Below, piece by piece: positions 25,974-39,555 of a stretch of 64,000 nt of DNA. Made by a program: the position numbers and the translations under genes. Numbering within the stretch: the first letter of the stretch is position 1; each line of letters starts with the position of its first letter. The notes beneath the pieces are model-generated. The model saw only the letters and a program-made list of their open reading frames with translations, was not told the DNA's origin and made no database searches. Location: the NCBI RefSeq assembly GCF_009937995.1, contig NZ_AP021881.1:1178001-1242000 (forward strand), read 5' to 3'. Source of the stretch: Sulfuriferula nivalis. GTDB taxonomy: Bacteria > Pseudomonadota > Gammaproteobacteria > Burkholderiales > Sulfuriferulaceae.

Positions 25974-27373
25974 GCATGGAGTGGATGGCACCCGCTATGT
26001 TTGCGGGATTGGTTTTGGTGTTGTTATTGGGTTATCCCGTTGCATTTTCGTTGGCAGCCAATGGCTTGATTTTTGGCATCATAGGCTTAAAGCTTGGCTT
26101 CATAGATTTGAGTCTGATGCAGGCTTTGCCTGAACGTGTGCTGGGTATCATGGCGAACCAAACTTTATTGGCGATACCGTTTTTTACTTTTATGGGGTTG
26201 ATCCTTGAGCGTAGCGGGATGGCTGAGGATTTGCTGGAAAGTGTCGGGCAGTTGTTTGGTGCGATACGCGGTGGTTTGGCTTATGCGGTGATTTTAGTAG
26301 GCGCATTGTTGGCGGCAACCACGGGTGTGGTGGCGGCTTCGGTAATTGCAATGGGATTGATATCGTTGCCGATTATGATGCGCTATGGTTATGATGCCAG
26401 ATTGGCGACTGGGGTAATTGCAGCATCGGGTACGCTAGCGCAGATTATTCCGCCTAGTCTGGTATTGATAGTTCTGGCGGATCAGCTTGGGATTTCTGTT
26501 GGTGCTTTATATCAGGGTGCTCTGGTGCCGAGTTTGGTGTTGACTGGATTGTATGTGCTGTTTGTATGGCTGGTTACAATATTTAAACCTGCTGCTGCAC
26601 CCGCTTTGCCACTGTCTGCCAGACCCTTGCGCGGAAAAGCATTGTGGGGCAGTGCACTGCGCGCTATTGTGCCACCGTTGTTACTGATTTTCCTGGTGCT
26701 GGGGACAATATTTTTGGGCTGGGCGACGCCAACCGAAGGTGGCGCGATGGGTGCGACTGGGGCACTGCTGCTTGCATGGGTGCGTAGACGTTTGCCACTG
26801 GCGCTGCTCAAACAAGCTTTGGATACCACGACACGCTTGTCTAGTTTCGTCATGTTCATACTTATCGGCTCTACGGTATTCAGTTTGGTATTTCGTGGTC
26901 TGAATGGTGATTTATGGGTTGAGAACTTGCTGACAGGGTTACCGGGTGGTGCATTGGGGTTTCTCATCGTGGTCAATTTGCTAGTATTTGTGCTGGCATT
27001 TTTCCTCGATTTTTTTGAAATCGCGTTTATTATTATTCCGTTATTAGCACCTGTTGCACAAAAACTAGGTATCGATTTGGTATGGTTTGGTGTGTTGATC
27101 GGGATTAACATGCAAACGTCATTCATGCATCCACCATTCGGCTTTGCCCTGTTTTATTTACGTAGCGTTGCGCCCAAGGAAATTAAAACCACGGATATTT
27201 ACCGTGGTGCAATTCCTTTTGTGTTGATACAGTTGGTGATGGTGGTGTTGGTGATTGCGTTCCCTAATATTGCCAGCAGTGCCAAACCTAAAGCTTTATC
27301 CAGCGGGGTGATTGAAATACCGATGGAGCAGGATGGTTATGGCGATTATTATTTACCTAAAGAGTGGCGTTGA
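25970..27373 (+). CDS. TRAP transporter large permease (DctM type)
   Basis: 467 residues, about twelve membrane segments. Family signatures include LLGYPVAFSLAANGLIFGI, LLAIPFFTFMGLILERSGMA, the ATTGVVAAS region and GTLAQIIPPSLVLIVLADQ. The Glu-rich C terminus ends EQDGYGDYYLPKEWR. The DctM transport core uses the sodium gradient and needs an extracytoplasmic receptor, which must be encoded elsewhere. Sequence style is close to the mannitol/chloroaromatic TRAP group; substrate not inferable. Confidence 0.92.
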   Translation: MSMEWMAPAMFAGLVLVLLLGYPVAFSLAANGLIFGIIGLKLGFIDLSLMQALPERVLGIMANQTLLAIPFFTFMGLILERSGMAEDLLESVGQLFGAIRGGLAYAVILVGALLAATTGVVAASVIAMGLISLPIMMRYGYDARLATGVIAASGTLAQIIPPSLVLIVLADQLGISVGALYQGALVPSLVLTGLYVLFVWLVTIFKPAAAPALPLSARPLRGKALWGSALRAIVPPLLLIFLVLGTIFLGWATPTEGGAMGATGALLLAWVRRRLPLALLKQALDTTTRLSSFVMFILIGSTVFSLVFRGLNGDLWVENLLTGLPGGALGFLIVVNLLVFVLAFFLDFFEIAFIIIPLLAPVAQKLGIDLVWFGVLIGINMQTSFMHPPFGFALFYLRSVAPKEIKTTDIYRGAIPFVLIQLVMVVLVIAFPNIASSAKPKALSSGVIEIPMEQDGYGDYYLPKEWR

Positions 27374-27378
27374 CGGTT

Positions 27379-27843
27379 TTATGCGCCACCCAAATAGCCG
27401 TTTTGCCGCCAGGCATCAAATACAACCACGGCGACGGTATTGGATAGGTTAAGGCTGCGATTGTTGGGCATCATTGGTAGACGCACACGTTGTTCAGTGC
27501 TGAGGCTGTCCAGGATGACGGCAGGTAAGCCACGTGTTTCCGGGCCAAAGACAAATACGTCTTCAGCTCGAAATTCGCATTGCGCAATGCTGGTTGCACC
27601 TTTGGTAGTGAGTGCAAAAATGCGGCGATCACCTAGCGCAGTTAGGCAGGCTGCCCAGTTGGCATGAACATGCAAGTTGGCGTATTCGTGATAATCTAGC
27701 CCAGCACGGCGTAAGTGTTTGTCTTCGAGCTTGAAGCCCAGTGGCTCGACCAGATGCAAGGTGCAGCCAGTATTCGCAGCAAGACGAATGACATTGCCAG
27801 TATTCGGTGGTATTTCAGGTTCAAAGAGTACGATATGAAACAT
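27379..27843 (-). CDS. trmL: tRNA (cytidine/uridine-34-2'-O)-methyltransferase TrmL
   Basis: SPOUT methyltransferase of 154 residues modifying the wobble base of tRNA-Leu. Starts [20 protein letters not shown]; knot motifs [10 protein letters not shown] and [20 protein letters not shown] are intact. ATG 27843 chosen on homology; 23 further open codons upstream have none. Convergent with dctM, five bases apart. Confidence 0.95.
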   Translation of the reverse strand: MFHIVLFEPEIPPNTGNVIRLAANTGCTLHLVEPLGFKLEDKHLRRAGLDYHEYANLHVHANWAACLTALGDRRIFALTTKGATSIAQCEFRAEDVFVFGPETRGLPAVILDSLSTEQRVRLPMMPNNRSLNLSNTVAVVVFDAWRQNGYLGGA

Positions 27844-27910
27844 AACATTATTAATTTGGTATAGCGCGAAAGCGTCATTATGACAGGTTAAATAAAATAA
27901 GAGGTATCGC

Positions 27911-29173
27911 ATGGTTCCCCATTTAACGACTGCTTTAACGGGTCCGTTGCTCGAATTAGAGCAGCATATCTTAAGTAATACAGCAAAAATTGAACGTTGG
28001 TTTCGCAGCCAATGGCATGCGCATGAAGCGCCATTTTATACGTCGGTTGATTTGCGCAATAGTGGCTTCAAGTTGGCACCTGTTGATACCAATTTATTTC
28101 CTGGCGGATTTAACAATCTGAACACCGACTTCATACCACTTGCCGTACAGGCAGCAATGAGCGCGGTTGAGAAAATATGCCCTGAAGCGCAACAACTATT
28201 ATTAATTCCTGAGAATCACACCCGTAATGTTTTTTATTTGCAAAATGTTGCCCGTCTAGCCAGTATTCTGCGGCAAACGGGTTTGGAAGTGCGCATAGGT
28301 AGCCTGATACCAGATTTGACTGAGCCTCTCACGTTAGATATTGGTGACGATGAGCATTTGACATTAGAACCCGTGATACGTCGAGGTAACCGTATAGGAT
28401 TGGCAGATTATGATCCCTGTGCTGTGTTATTGAATAATGATTTGTCTGCGGGTGTTCCAGCAATTTTGCAGGGAATCGAGCAGAAGTTGTTACCACCATT
28501 ACATGCGGGATGGCACGTGCGTCGGAAATCGCAGCACTTTACTGCCTATGAACGGGTGGCGCAGGAATTTGCGAAACTAATTGATATTGATCCATGGTTC
28601 ATTAATCCGTATTTTGCAACTTGCGGTGAAATCGATTTTCATGCGCGACAAGGCGAAGCCTGTCTGGAAAAACATGTGGAATTCATGTTGGAGCAAATCA
28701 GCGAAAAATATAAGCAGTACGGCATAGAATCTGATCCATTTGTTATTGTCAAAGCTGATGCAGGGACATATGGCATGGGGATTATGACGGTGAAAAGCCC
28801 TGCTGATGTGCGCGATCTGAACCGTAAACAGCGCAATAAAATGGCGGTGGGCAAGGAAGGTTTGCAGGTGTCGGAAGTGATCATACAAGAAGGTGTTTAT
28901 ACCTTTGAGAGTATCAATGATGCCATTGCTGAGCCAGTGGTGTATATGATGGATCACTTTGTGATAGGTGGGTTTTATCGTGTACATACAGGACGTGGTG
29001 TGGATGAAAATCTGAATGCGCCCGGTATGCATTTCGTCCCATTAGCGTTTGAAACGCCTTGTTGTACCCCCAACCAAATGGCAAATCCGGATGCGACGCC
29101 GAATCGTTTTTATACCTATGGTGTAGTGGCACGTTTGGCCATGCTTGCGGCAGCAATAGAGTTAGAGCAATGA
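27911..29173 (+). CDS. gshA: Glutamate-cysteine ligase, 'ferrooxidans' type
   Basis: First step of glutathione synthesis: gamma-glutamylcysteine from Glu and Cys with ATP. 420 residues. It belongs to the distinct GshA family found in beta/gammaproteobacteria such as Acidithiobacillus, seen in [49 protein letters not shown] and [16 protein letters not shown]. It is unrelated to the E. coli enzyme in primary sequence. The stop overlaps gshB (ATGA). Confidence 0.93.
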   Translation: MVPHLTTALTGPLLELEQHILSNTAKIERWFRSQWHAHEAPFYTSVDLRNSGFKLAPVDTNLFPGGFNNLNTDFIPLAVQAAMSAVEKICPEAQQLLLIPENHTRNVFYLQNVARLASILRQTGLEVRIGSLIPDLTEPLTLDIGDDEHLTLEPVIRRGNRIGLADYDPCAVLLNNDLSAGVPAILQGIEQKLLPPLHAGWHVRRKSQHFTAYERVAQEFAKLIDIDPWFINPYFATCGEIDFHARQGEACLEKHVEFMLEQISEKYKQYGIESDPFVIVKADAGTYGMGIMTVKSPADVRDLNRKQRNKMAVGKEGLQVSEVIIQEGVYTFESINDAIAEPVVYMMDHFVIGGFYRVHTGRGVDENLNAPGMHFVPLAFETPCCTPNQMANPDATPNRFYTYGVVARLAMLAAAIELEQ

Positions 29174-30114
29174 AATTTTTATTTATTATAGACTCCATCA
29201 GCACGCTTAAAGCTTACAAAGATAGTACCGTCGCTATGTTGCATGAAACTGGACGACGTGGTCATGAGCTTGCGGTAGTGCGGCCTGCTGATATGCTGCT
29301 ACGTGATGGGGTGGTGCAGGCGGACGTGAAATCTGTACAAGTCAGTGTGGATGACGATGCCTGGTATGCGCTGGGGGTGAAGACAAGGTTGTGCTTGTAT
29401 GATGTGGATGCGGTCATCATGCGCAAAGACCCGCCATTTGATACCGAATATTTATACACTACGCATTTGCTCAGTCTGGCCGAGCAGCAGGGTGCGCGAG
29501 TATTTAATAAGCCTGGCATGCTGCGTGAGTTTAACGAAAAACTGGCGATTGCTAAATTTCCACAATTTACCGTGCCCACCTTGGTGAGTCGCCGCATGGA
29601 CGAGATTAAATCGTTTATTGCTGAACATGGCGATGTGATACTAAAACCATTAGATGGCATGGGGGGCAGCAGTATATTCCGCGTATGCCCAGATGAGATG
29701 AATTTGAATGTCATACTGGAAGTCATGACTCAGCTTGGTACTCGAACCATCATGGCGCAACGTTATATTCCTGCGATTAGTGCAGGGGATAAACGGATAT
29801 TGCTGATAGATGGTGTACCCGTGCCTTATGCACTGGCGCGGATTCCTGCCGCTGGTGAAACGCGTGGTAATTTAGCAGCCGGTGGGCGTGGCGTGGCTCA
29901 GCTACTAACAGAACGTGATAAGGAAATTGCTAATACATTAGCTCCAGTATTGCGAGATTTGGGGTTGTTTCTGGTAGGGTTGGATGTTATCGGTGAATAT
30001 CTGACCGAAATCAACGTCACTAGTCCAACAGGTTTTGTTGAAATTAGTCAGCAGACTGATATCAACGTGGCTAGTATTTTTGTTGATGCATTGGAACGTC
30101 AATGCGCTGGCTGA
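29170..30114 (+). CDS. gshB: Glutathione synthetase
   Basis: ATP-grasp enzyme adding glycine to gamma-glutamylcysteine. 314 residues. [20 protein letters not shown] start, RKDPPFDTEYLYTTHLLS, VILKPLDGMGGSSIFR and EINVTSPTGFVEI are family hallmarks. ATG 29170 overlaps the gshA stop by four bases; the longer open frame upstream lies inside gshA. Its end overlaps apbE by 13 bases. Confidence 0.96.
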   Translation: MKFLFIIDSISTLKAYKDSTVAMLHETGRRGHELAVVRPADMLLRDGVVQADVKSVQVSVDDDAWYALGVKTRLCLYDVDAVIMRKDPPFDTEYLYTTHLLSLAEQQGARVFNKPGMLREFNEKLAIAKFPQFTVPTLVSRRMDEIKSFIAEHGDVILKPLDGMGGSSIFRVCPDEMNLNVILEVMTQLGTRTIMAQRYIPAISAGDKRILLIDGVPVPYALARIPAAGETRGNLAAGGRGVAQLLTERDKEIANTLAPVLRDLGLFLVGLDVIGEYLTEINVTSPTGFVEISQQTDINVASIFVDALERQCAG

Positions 30115-31106
30115 TATTGCTGGTAGTGTTTGTCTTGGCTGGTTGTGGTCAGCCACAAACTTATAGTCAGGAAAGCTATGTTTTTGGCACGCGGGTTGAG
30201 GTGACGATATACGGCGCGCCACAGGCGCTGGCTGAGCGAGTCACGGCGCAAGTGTTGCGTGATTTTGATGTGATGCATCATAGTTTACATGCTTGGGAGC
30301 CTGGCACCTTATCGCGGATGAATGGCATCTTTGCGTTAGCGCCTGCACAAGCTGCGATCGCGCCGGGCATGATTCCTATTATTCAAGATGCCACACGCTA
30401 TTCGATACAATCTGGTGGGTTATTCAATCCTGCGATTGGTAATTTGATTAAACTATGGGGATTTCAGTCTGATCATTTTGAAGCAAAGCTACCTGATCCT
30501 GCACTGATAAAACAGCTGGTTGCAGAAAATCCAAAAATGCAGGATATTGTTGTCGATGGCATTATGTTTCATAGTACCAACCCGGCTGTACGTGTGGATC
30601 TGGGTGGTTATGCCAAAGGCTATGCGTTGGATATGGCTGCTGCCTACTTACGTTCGCAGGGGATTAAAAATGCATTGATTAATATTGGTGGTAACATTAT
30701 TGCCATAGGGCAGCATGGTGACAGGCCTTGGCGTGTAGGCATACAGCATCCACGTAAACCTGCACCGATTGCATTGCTTGATTTGCGTGATGGTGAAGCT
30801 GTCGGGACTTCTGGTGATTATCAACGGTACTTCGAGCTGAATGGACAGCGTTATTGCCATATCATCGATCCTCGTACAGGATGGCCAGCACAAGGCGTGC
30901 AGGCGGTGACTGTATTGATATCGCCGGGGCCACATGCAGGAACATTATCGGATGTGGCTAGCAAGCCAATATTTATTGCAGGGGTCGCAGGTTGGCAAGC
31001 AGCCGCCCAGAAAATGGGTGTGGATAAAGCTATGCTGATTGATGCTAATGGAAAAGTGCACATGACTGCAGCAATGCAGCAGCGACTGAACTTCAAAGTT
31101 AATTAG
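30102..31106 (+). CDS. apbE: FAD:protein FMN transferase ApbE
   Basis: Periplasmic lipoprotein (MRWLILLVVFVLAGCGQ, lipobox LAGC) that attaches FMN to threonine of flavoproteins such as NqrB/C and RnfG/D. 334 residues. FGTRVEVTIYG, NPAIGNLIKLWGF, RVDLGGYAKGYALD (flavin/metal motif) and GTSGDYQRYFE are in place; HIIDPRTGWPA is the metal-binding loop. The start overlaps gshB by 13 bases, so it is in the same operon; its target is not in the window. Confidence 0.94.
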   Translation: MRWLILLVVFVLAGCGQPQTYSQESYVFGTRVEVTIYGAPQALAERVTAQVLRDFDVMHHSLHAWEPGTLSRMNGIFALAPAQAAIAPGMIPIIQDATRYSIQSGGLFNPAIGNLIKLWGFQSDHFEAKLPDPALIKQLVAENPKMQDIVVDGIMFHSTNPAVRVDLGGYAKGYALDMAAAYLRSQGIKNALINIGGNIIAIGQHGDRPWRVGIQHPRKPAPIALLDLRDGEAVGTSGDYQRYFELNGQRYCHIIDPRTGWPAQGVQAVTVLISPGPHAGTLSDVASKPIFIAGVAGWQAAAQKMGVDKAMLIDANGKVHMTAAMQQRLNFKVN

Positions 31107-31115
31107 GGAGCGGCA

Positions 31116-31526
31116 ATGATAGGCATACTCATCGTGGCTCACGGTACCTTGGGCGAAAGCCTGATACAGTGTGCAACGCACGTTCTGGGTAATCGTCCAG
31201 AGCAAGTGGTGGCTTTGGATGTCACTGCACAAACGCAATTGTGTATGCTGGATGATGCCCAGCAATTAATACAAGATATGGATCAAGGTGAAGGTGTGTT
31301 GCTGCTATCCGATATCTATGGCGCTACGCCTTGTAATACCATGTGTCGCGTATTGGAACCTGGGCGAGTAGAAGGGATAGCAGGAGTGAATTTGCCTATG
31401 CTGATGCGCGCCATTACCTATCGACATTTGCCTCTGTCAGAACTTATTACTAAAACCGTGACAGGTGGGCAAGAAGGCATTTTATATATCACCACGGAGT
31501 TTTGCGATGCTGCAACAGGACATTGA
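31116..31526 (+). CDS. PTS EIIA component, mannose/fructose family
   Basis: 136 residues. The phosphorylation site is His9 in ILIVAHGTLGESL, followed by LLLSDIYGATPCN. No EIIB/EIIC partner is nearby. Together with HPr and EI it forms the incomplete PTS that betaproteobacteria use for regulation rather than sugar uptake. Overlaps the HPr gene by 20 bases. Confidence 0.92.
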   Translation: MIGILIVAHGTLGESLIQCATHVLGNRPEQVVALDVTAQTQLCMLDDAQQLIQDMDQGEGVLLLSDIYGATPCNTMCRVLEPGRVEGIAGVNLPMLMRAITYRHLPLSELITKTVTGGQEGILYITTEFCDAATGH

Positions 31527-31776
31527 AATTACCAATAAATTAGGTTTGCACGCACGAGCGTCAGCCAAACTGACACAAACTGCCAGTCAGTTCCAAAGTG
31601 AAATCTGGATAACCCGCAATCAGCGTCGCGTCAATGCGAAAAGCATTATGGGGGTGATGATGTTAGCTGCGGCAAAAGGTTCGACCGTTATCCTCGATGC
31701 CGATGGCGTAGACGAGCATACTGCAATGACGGCGTTAGTTGCGCTTATCAATGATAAGTTTGGAGAAGGTGAGTGA
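31507..31776 (+). CDS. ptsH: HPr phosphocarrier
   Basis: 89 residues from ATG 31507 (family start, M-x-x-x-x-I-E-I). His15 in GLHARASAK is the EI-dependent site. Ser46 in NAKSIMGVMML is the site used by HPr kinase in species that have HprK; both are intact. The GTG start of ptsI overlaps its stop. Confidence 0.94.
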   Translation: MLQQDIEITNKLGLHARASAKLTQTASQFQSEIWITRNQRRVNAKSIMGVMMLAAAKGSTVILDADGVDEHTAMTALVALINDKFGEGE

Positions 31777-33500
31777 GCTTTACGCTACACGGCATAGGTG
31801 TTTCCCCCGGTATCGCAATAGGTGTTGCGCGGCTGGCTTCGCATAGCCATATCGAAGTGGCGCACTATGTTTTGCCTACTCAATACGTCGATAAGGAAAT
31901 TGCGCGTTTTGAGGATGCCGTTAATACCGTGCGTCTGGAAATGCAAACCTTACGTGGTCAGATTCCTGAAAATGCACCTGCTGAAATGCCTGCGTTTTTG
32001 GATATGCATTTGATGATACTAGATGATTCTATGTTATCAGCGGTTCCAAAACAGCTTATACAGAGTCAGCAATGCAATGCGGAATGGGCGTTGACGCAAC
32101 AGATGGAGCAATTGGTCGCACAATTTGAGTCCATTGATGATCCTTATTTGCGCGAGCGAAAAACAGATGTGGTGCAAGTTGTTGAGCGTGTGCTGAAAGT
32201 GTTGATGGGCCATCGGGATAATTTGCCTTCAAATGAAAGTAATTTAGCGGACTGTATTTTAGTCGCGCATGATTTGTCACCAGCTGACATGATTAATTTT
32301 AAGCGTCAGCGCTATGCTGCGTTTATTACTGATGTGGGTGGTACGACCTCACACGCAGCCATTCTGGCGCGGAGTATGAATATCACTTCGGTGATGGCGT
32401 TGCATAATGCGCTGGGTTTGATGCGTGACAACGAGATCATCATTGTTGATGGTGAAAATGGTGTAGTCATCGTTGATCCGGATGATGCGGAGCTGGAAGA
32501 ATATCAGCTGCGCCAAAGTCAATGGCTCATTGAACACCAGAAATTAAAACGTATTACTACCAGTCGTGCGGCGACCCTGGATAATGTAGAAATTGAACTG
32601 CATGCAAATATCGAATTGCCGCAAGATATTCCAGCCGTAAAATTATCGGGTGCGACAGGAATAGGATTGTTCCGTAGTGAATTTCTGTTTATGAATCGTG
32701 CCGATTTACCGACCGAGGACGAGCAGTTTGAAGCCTATAAAGAGGTAGCTGCGGCTATGAACGGACAGCCTGTGACTATCCGTACTCTGGACGTAGGCGC
32801 TGATAAGCCATTAGGTGATTTAACGGATCATACCCTCAACCCGGCATTGGGACGACGCGCAATCCGTTTGTGTTTGTCTGAACTTGCATTATTTCATACC
32901 CAACTTCGTGCCATTTTGCGTGCATCGCATTATGGCAAAGTTCAGATTCTCATCCCCATGTTGTGTAATTTGACCGAGCTTCAACAAACTTTTGCTGCGA
33001 TAGAACGCGCCAAGGGGACATTAAGCGCAGATAATATTCCATACGATGCCAACATCGCTGTTGGCGGCATGATAGAGATTCCTGCCGCTGCGTTAATGGC
33101 GCAGGCGTTTGCTGAACGGCTGGATTTTTTATCCATAGGTACAAACGACCTGATTCAATACACGTTAGCCATAGATCGTGCAGATGACAGTGTAAGTTAT
33201 TTGTATAACCCATTACATCCGGCAATTTTGCATTTGATATCACAGACTTTACGCGCTGGTGAGAAAACAGGAAAGCCGGTTTCGGTATGCGGTGAAATGG
33301 CTGGTGATCCTAAACTGACACGCTTATTGATCGGTTTGGGCTTGCGTAAATTTTCGATGCAGTCCGCAAGCTTATTGAGCGTAAAACAACAAGTCTTACA
33401 AACACACAGTAGTGAAATTTACGCACTTACTCAAAAAATCCTTAAAACCAGTGATGCTGACAAAATAGACGGATTGATGGCGCGATTGAATCAATCATAG
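31773..33500 (+). CDS. ptsI: PTS enzyme I (phosphoenolpyruvate-protein phosphotransferase)
   Basis: 575 residues, GTG start overlapping the HPr stop. N-terminal HPr-binding helical domain, phospho-His in GGTTSHAAILARS (about residue 193), and a PEP-binding barrel with GIGLFRSEFLFMNR, RTLDVGADKP, LSIGTNDLIQYTLAIDR and VSVCGEMAGDP. It donates phosphate to the adjacent HPr. Last gene of the run that starts at gshA. Confidence 0.96.
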   Translation: MSFTLHGIGVSPGIAIGVARLASHSHIEVAHYVLPTQYVDKEIARFEDAVNTVRLEMQTLRGQIPENAPAEMPAFLDMHLMILDDSMLSAVPKQLIQSQQCNAEWALTQQMEQLVAQFESIDDPYLRERKTDVVQVVERVLKVLMGHRDNLPSNESNLADCILVAHDLSPADMINFKRQRYAAFITDVGGTTSHAAILARSMNITSVMALHNALGLMRDNEIIIVDGENGVVIVDPDDAELEEYQLRQSQWLIEHQKLKRITTSRAATLDNVEIELHANIELPQDIPAVKLSGATGIGLFRSEFLFMNRADLPTEDEQFEAYKEVAAAMNGQPVTIRTLDVGADKPLGDLTDHTLNPALGRRAIRLCLSELALFHTQLRAILRASHYGKVQILIPMLCNLTELQQTFAAIERAKGTLSADNIPYDANIAVGGMIEIPAAALMAQAFAERLDFLSIGTNDLIQYTLAIDRADDSVSYLYNPLHPAILHLISQTLRAGEKTGKPVSVCGEMAGDPKLTRLLIGLGLRKFSMQSASLLSVKQQVLQTHSSEIYALTQKILKTSDADKIDGLMARLNQS

Positions 33501-33565
33501 TGGAATACTAATTGCATTATTTATATGGTTTTTACAGATGGTGCCATGCCATCATAATTTAATGA

Positions 33566-35215
<1,650 letters not shown>

Positions 35216-36070
35216 TCAGGGTAGTTTGGCTTCCAGCATACGTAATTGACGCGCAGCTTCTTCTGCTAGCGCGTCATCAATTTCACGCATTACACTAGGT
35301 AAATCAACTGGCTTGTCGCTGGCAACAAAATTCCCCGTGAGTACGCTGCTTGGTAATAATTCGCCTTGCTCATACAAAGACCAGATTTCTTTGCCATACT
35401 GCGTTTGCAGTAATTCAGGTGCGAATTGTCCGAAATATTGGGTCAGGTTATTCACGTCACGCTCCAGCATGCTCTGGGCGTGATTGTTTCCTGCTGCATC
35501 GACCGCTTGTGGTAAATCAATAATGACCGGGCCGTGATCGCTGAGCAGGATGTTGTATTCCGACAAGTCCCCATGTATCACACCAGCACAGAGCATGAGT
35601 ACCACTTGATGCAGCAGCATTTGAAAATATTCACGTGCCTGTTCAGGTGTTAGCTCAATATCATTCAGCCGTGGCGCAGCGTTGCCCTCTGCATCGGTGA
35701 CCAGTTCCATCAGCAACACGCCTTCGTGGAAGTTGTAGGGTTTTGGCACACAAACCCCAGCTGCCGCGAGGCGATACAAAGCATCGACTTCAGCATTTTG
35801 CCAGGCTTCTTCTTGCGCCTCACGCCCGTAACGTGACCCCTTGGCCATTGCGCGCGCCATACGGCTGTTTTTTACTTTACGATTTTCGGTGTAATCGACG
35901 CTTTGGCGGAAACTGCGCTTATTCGCTTCTTTGTATACTTTGGCGCAACGGACTTCATCACCACAGCGCACGACAAAAACCATCGCCTCCTTGCCGCTCA
36001 TCAACTGACGAATTACGTCATCGATCAAGCCGTCTTCAAGCAGGGGGATTAGTCTTTTTGGGATTTTCAT
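35216..36070 (-). CDS. RIO-family protein kinase
   Basis: 284 residues. ATP-binding Lys in VRCAKVYKEANKRSFR, catalytic loop VIHGDLSEYNILLSDHG with the Asp base, and metal Asp in VIIDLPQAVD. RIO1-like atypical kinases are linked to ribosome assembly in archaea and eukaryotes; the bacterial role is unclear. Divergent from guaB. Confidence 0.9.
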   Translation of the reverse strand: MKIPKRLIPLLEDGLIDDVIRQLMSGKEAMVFVVRCGDEVRCAKVYKEANKRSFRQSVDYTENRKVKNSRMARAMAKGSRYGREAQEEAWQNAEVDALYRLAAAGVCVPKPYNFHEGVLLMELVTDAEGNAAPRLNDIELTPEQAREYFQMLLHQVVLMLCAGVIHGDLSEYNILLSDHGPVIIDLPQAVDAAGNNHAQSMLERDVNNLTQYFGQFAPELLQTQYGKEIWSLYEQGELLPSSVLTGNFVASDKPVDLPSVMREIDDALAEEAARQLRMLEAKLP

Positions 36071-36133
36071 TGGGGAAGTTTAGTCTATATCGTAAGTTGA
36101 TGAGCAATACTCAGCTTAGTTATTTTAACTTAG

Positions 36134-37681
<1,548 letters not shown>

Positions 37682-37702
37682 GTTTTGGTTAGTTAGATTA
37701 AG

Positions 37703-37732
37703 ACACAGCAGGTTTATGCCTGCTGTTTTTTT
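37703..37732 (+). terminator. Terminator-like hairpin between guaB and guaA
   Basis: ACAGCAGG (37705-37712) pairs with CCTGCTGT (37719-37726) over a six-base loop and is followed by seven T. It ends 13 bases before the guaA ATG, so it would lower guaA expression relative to guaB or act as an attenuator. Confidence 0.75.
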
Positions 37733-37745
37733 ATATGGTGAAAGA

Positions 37746-39311
37746 ATGGCACATCAGAAAATATTAATACTGGATTTCGGCTCGCAATACACTCAACTGA
37801 TAGCGCGCCGTGTGCGTGAGGCGAATGTGTATTGTGAATTACATTCGTTTGATGTGGATGCTGAGTTTATCCGCGAATTTAATCCAGTGGGGATTATCCT
37901 GTCGGGCGGCCCAGCTTCCGTGACTGAAGATGAAACCCCGCGTGCGCCGCAGATCGTGTTTGAATTAGGCGTGCCTGTGTTGGGTATCTGCTACGGTATG
38001 CAGACCATGGCATCGCAGTTGGGTGGCACAGTGGAAAACGCGCTACATCGTGAATTTGGCTATGCAGAAGTACGGGCGCAAGGCCACTCGGCGTTGTTGC
38101 GTGATATACAAGATCGCGCGAATGAACAGGGTCATGGTTTGTTAGATGTATGGATGAGCCATGGCGATAAAGTGACTGCACTGCCAGAAGGTTTCAAAGT
38201 AATAGCCAGCAATGCCGCGACAGCGATTGCAGGGATGGCAGATGAAGCCCGTCGGTTTTATGCTTTGCAATTCCACCCGGAAGTTACTCACAGCAAACAG
38301 GGTAAAGCGATTATTTCGCGTTTTGTTCATGAGATTTGCGGCGCAGCGGCGGATTGGACTATGCCTAACTATGTAGACGAAGCCGTTGCACGTGTGCGTG
38401 AACAAGTTGGCAACGACGAAGTGATACTGGGATTGTCGGGCGGTGTGGATTCTTCCGTAGTTGCAGCACTATTGCACAAGGCGATAGGTACACAATTGAC
38501 CTGTGTGTTTGTTGACAATGGCCTGTTGCGCTTAAATGAAGCGGAGCAGGTGATGGACACATTTGCGCGCAATCTGGGCGTTAAAGTTATTCATGTCGAC
38601 GCCAGTGCTGAATTTATGAAACATCTGGGTGGTGTGACTGACCCCGAGCAAAAGCGCAAAATTATCGGACGTGAATTCGTCGAAGTGTTCCAGCGTGAAT
38701 CAGCAAAATTGCCTAATGCAAAATGGTTGGCACAAGGCACGATTTATCCTGATGTGATTGAATCGGCTGGTGCAAAAACCAAGAAAGCTCACGCGATCAA
38801 GTCGCATCATAATGTGGGCGGTTTACCCGATACCTTGCATTTGAAACTGTTAGAGCCACTGCGTGAATTGTTCAAGGATGAAGTCCGTGAACTGGGCGTG
38901 GCATTAGGCTTGCCGCATGAGATGGTCTATCGTCATCCGTTCCCAGGTCCTGGCTTGGGTGTGCGTATACTGGGTGAAGTGAAAGCAGAATTCGCTGATT
39001 TATTGCGTCGTGCAGATGCGATTTTCATAGAAGAATTGCGTGCAAGTGGCTGGTATGAAAAGACTTCTCAGGCATTCGCTGTGTTCTTGCCAGTGAAATC
39101 GGTTGGCGTAATGGGTGATGGGCGTACTTATGAATATGTAGTGGCGTTGCGTGCAATACAAACGCAAGATTTCATGACCGCGCATTGGGCTGAGTTGCCG
39201 TATAGCTTGTTGGGCAAAGTATCTAACCGTATTATCAATGAAGTGCGTGGTATCAATCGCGTTGTTTATGATATTTCAGGTAAACCACCTGCGACGATAG
39301 AGTGGGAATAA
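37746..39311 (+). CDS. guaA: GMP synthase (glutamine-hydrolysing)
   Basis: Converts XMP to GMP. 521 residues. Glutamine amidotransferase half: [19 protein letters not shown], Cys in LGICYGMQ (about residue 84), His in [11 protein letters not shown]-pyrophosphatase half: PP-loop [14 protein letters not shown] (about 229). C-terminal dimerisation domain with [17 protein letters not shown] 37746 by homology. Confidence 0.97.
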   Translation: MAHQKILILDFGSQYTQLIARRVREANVYCELHSFDVDAEFIREFNPVGIILSGGPASVTEDETPRAPQIVFELGVPVLGICYGMQTMASQLGGTVENALHREFGYAEVRAQGHSALLRDIQDRANEQGHGLLDVWMSHGDKVTALPEGFKVIASNAATAIAGMADEARRFYALQFHPEVTHSKQGKAIISRFVHEICGAAADWTMPNYVDEAVARVREQVGNDEVILGLSGGVDSSVVAALLHKAIGTQLTCVFVDNGLLRLNEAEQVMDTFARNLGVKVIHVDASAEFMKHLGGVTDPEQKRKIIGREFVEVFQRESAKLPNAKWLAQGTIYPDVIESAGAKTKKAHAIKSHHNVGGLPDTLHLKLLEPLRELFKDEVRELGVALGLPHEMVYRHPFPGPGLGVRILGEVKAEFADLLRRADAIFIEELRASGWYEKTSQAFAVFLPVKSVGVMGDGRTYEYVVALRAIQTQDFMTAHWAELPYSLLGKVSNRIINEVRGINRVVYDISGKPPATIEWE

Positions 39312-39337
39312 TATAGCCTTCACTCGTGTGGCAAAGT

Positions 39338-39370
39338 AAAAAAAACCCATTGCTAGTCAATGGGTTTTTT
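39338..39370 (+). terminator. Rho-independent terminator after guaA
   Basis: AAACCCATTG and CAATGGGTTT pair across a short CTAGT loop, with six T after and a run of A before. It could terminate in both directions, but only guaA reads into it. Confidence 0.85.
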
Positions 39371-39555
39371 ATGTGCTGCTGTGGTTCTCTCAGAAATAAG
39401 TTCCATTAAAGTTTGTCCTGCGCGTTTATCCATTTCAATTAAAAATTCGTGCTGTACATTTTGTTACATTTCACAAAATGAGCAAGTTGAACTTTTGGCG
39501 CTCTCACTTTTCTATCTGATGTAGCAAAAATAATAATTGTGGAAAGGAATCATCA

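Noticed and set aside
28577-29032. Antisense frames in gshA, gshB and other housekeeping genes
   Set aside because: Shadows of strong genes; no ribosome sites or homology.
33537-33553. GATGG/CCATC hairpin between ptsI and pgm
   Set aside because: Five-base stem without a T-run; too weak to call.
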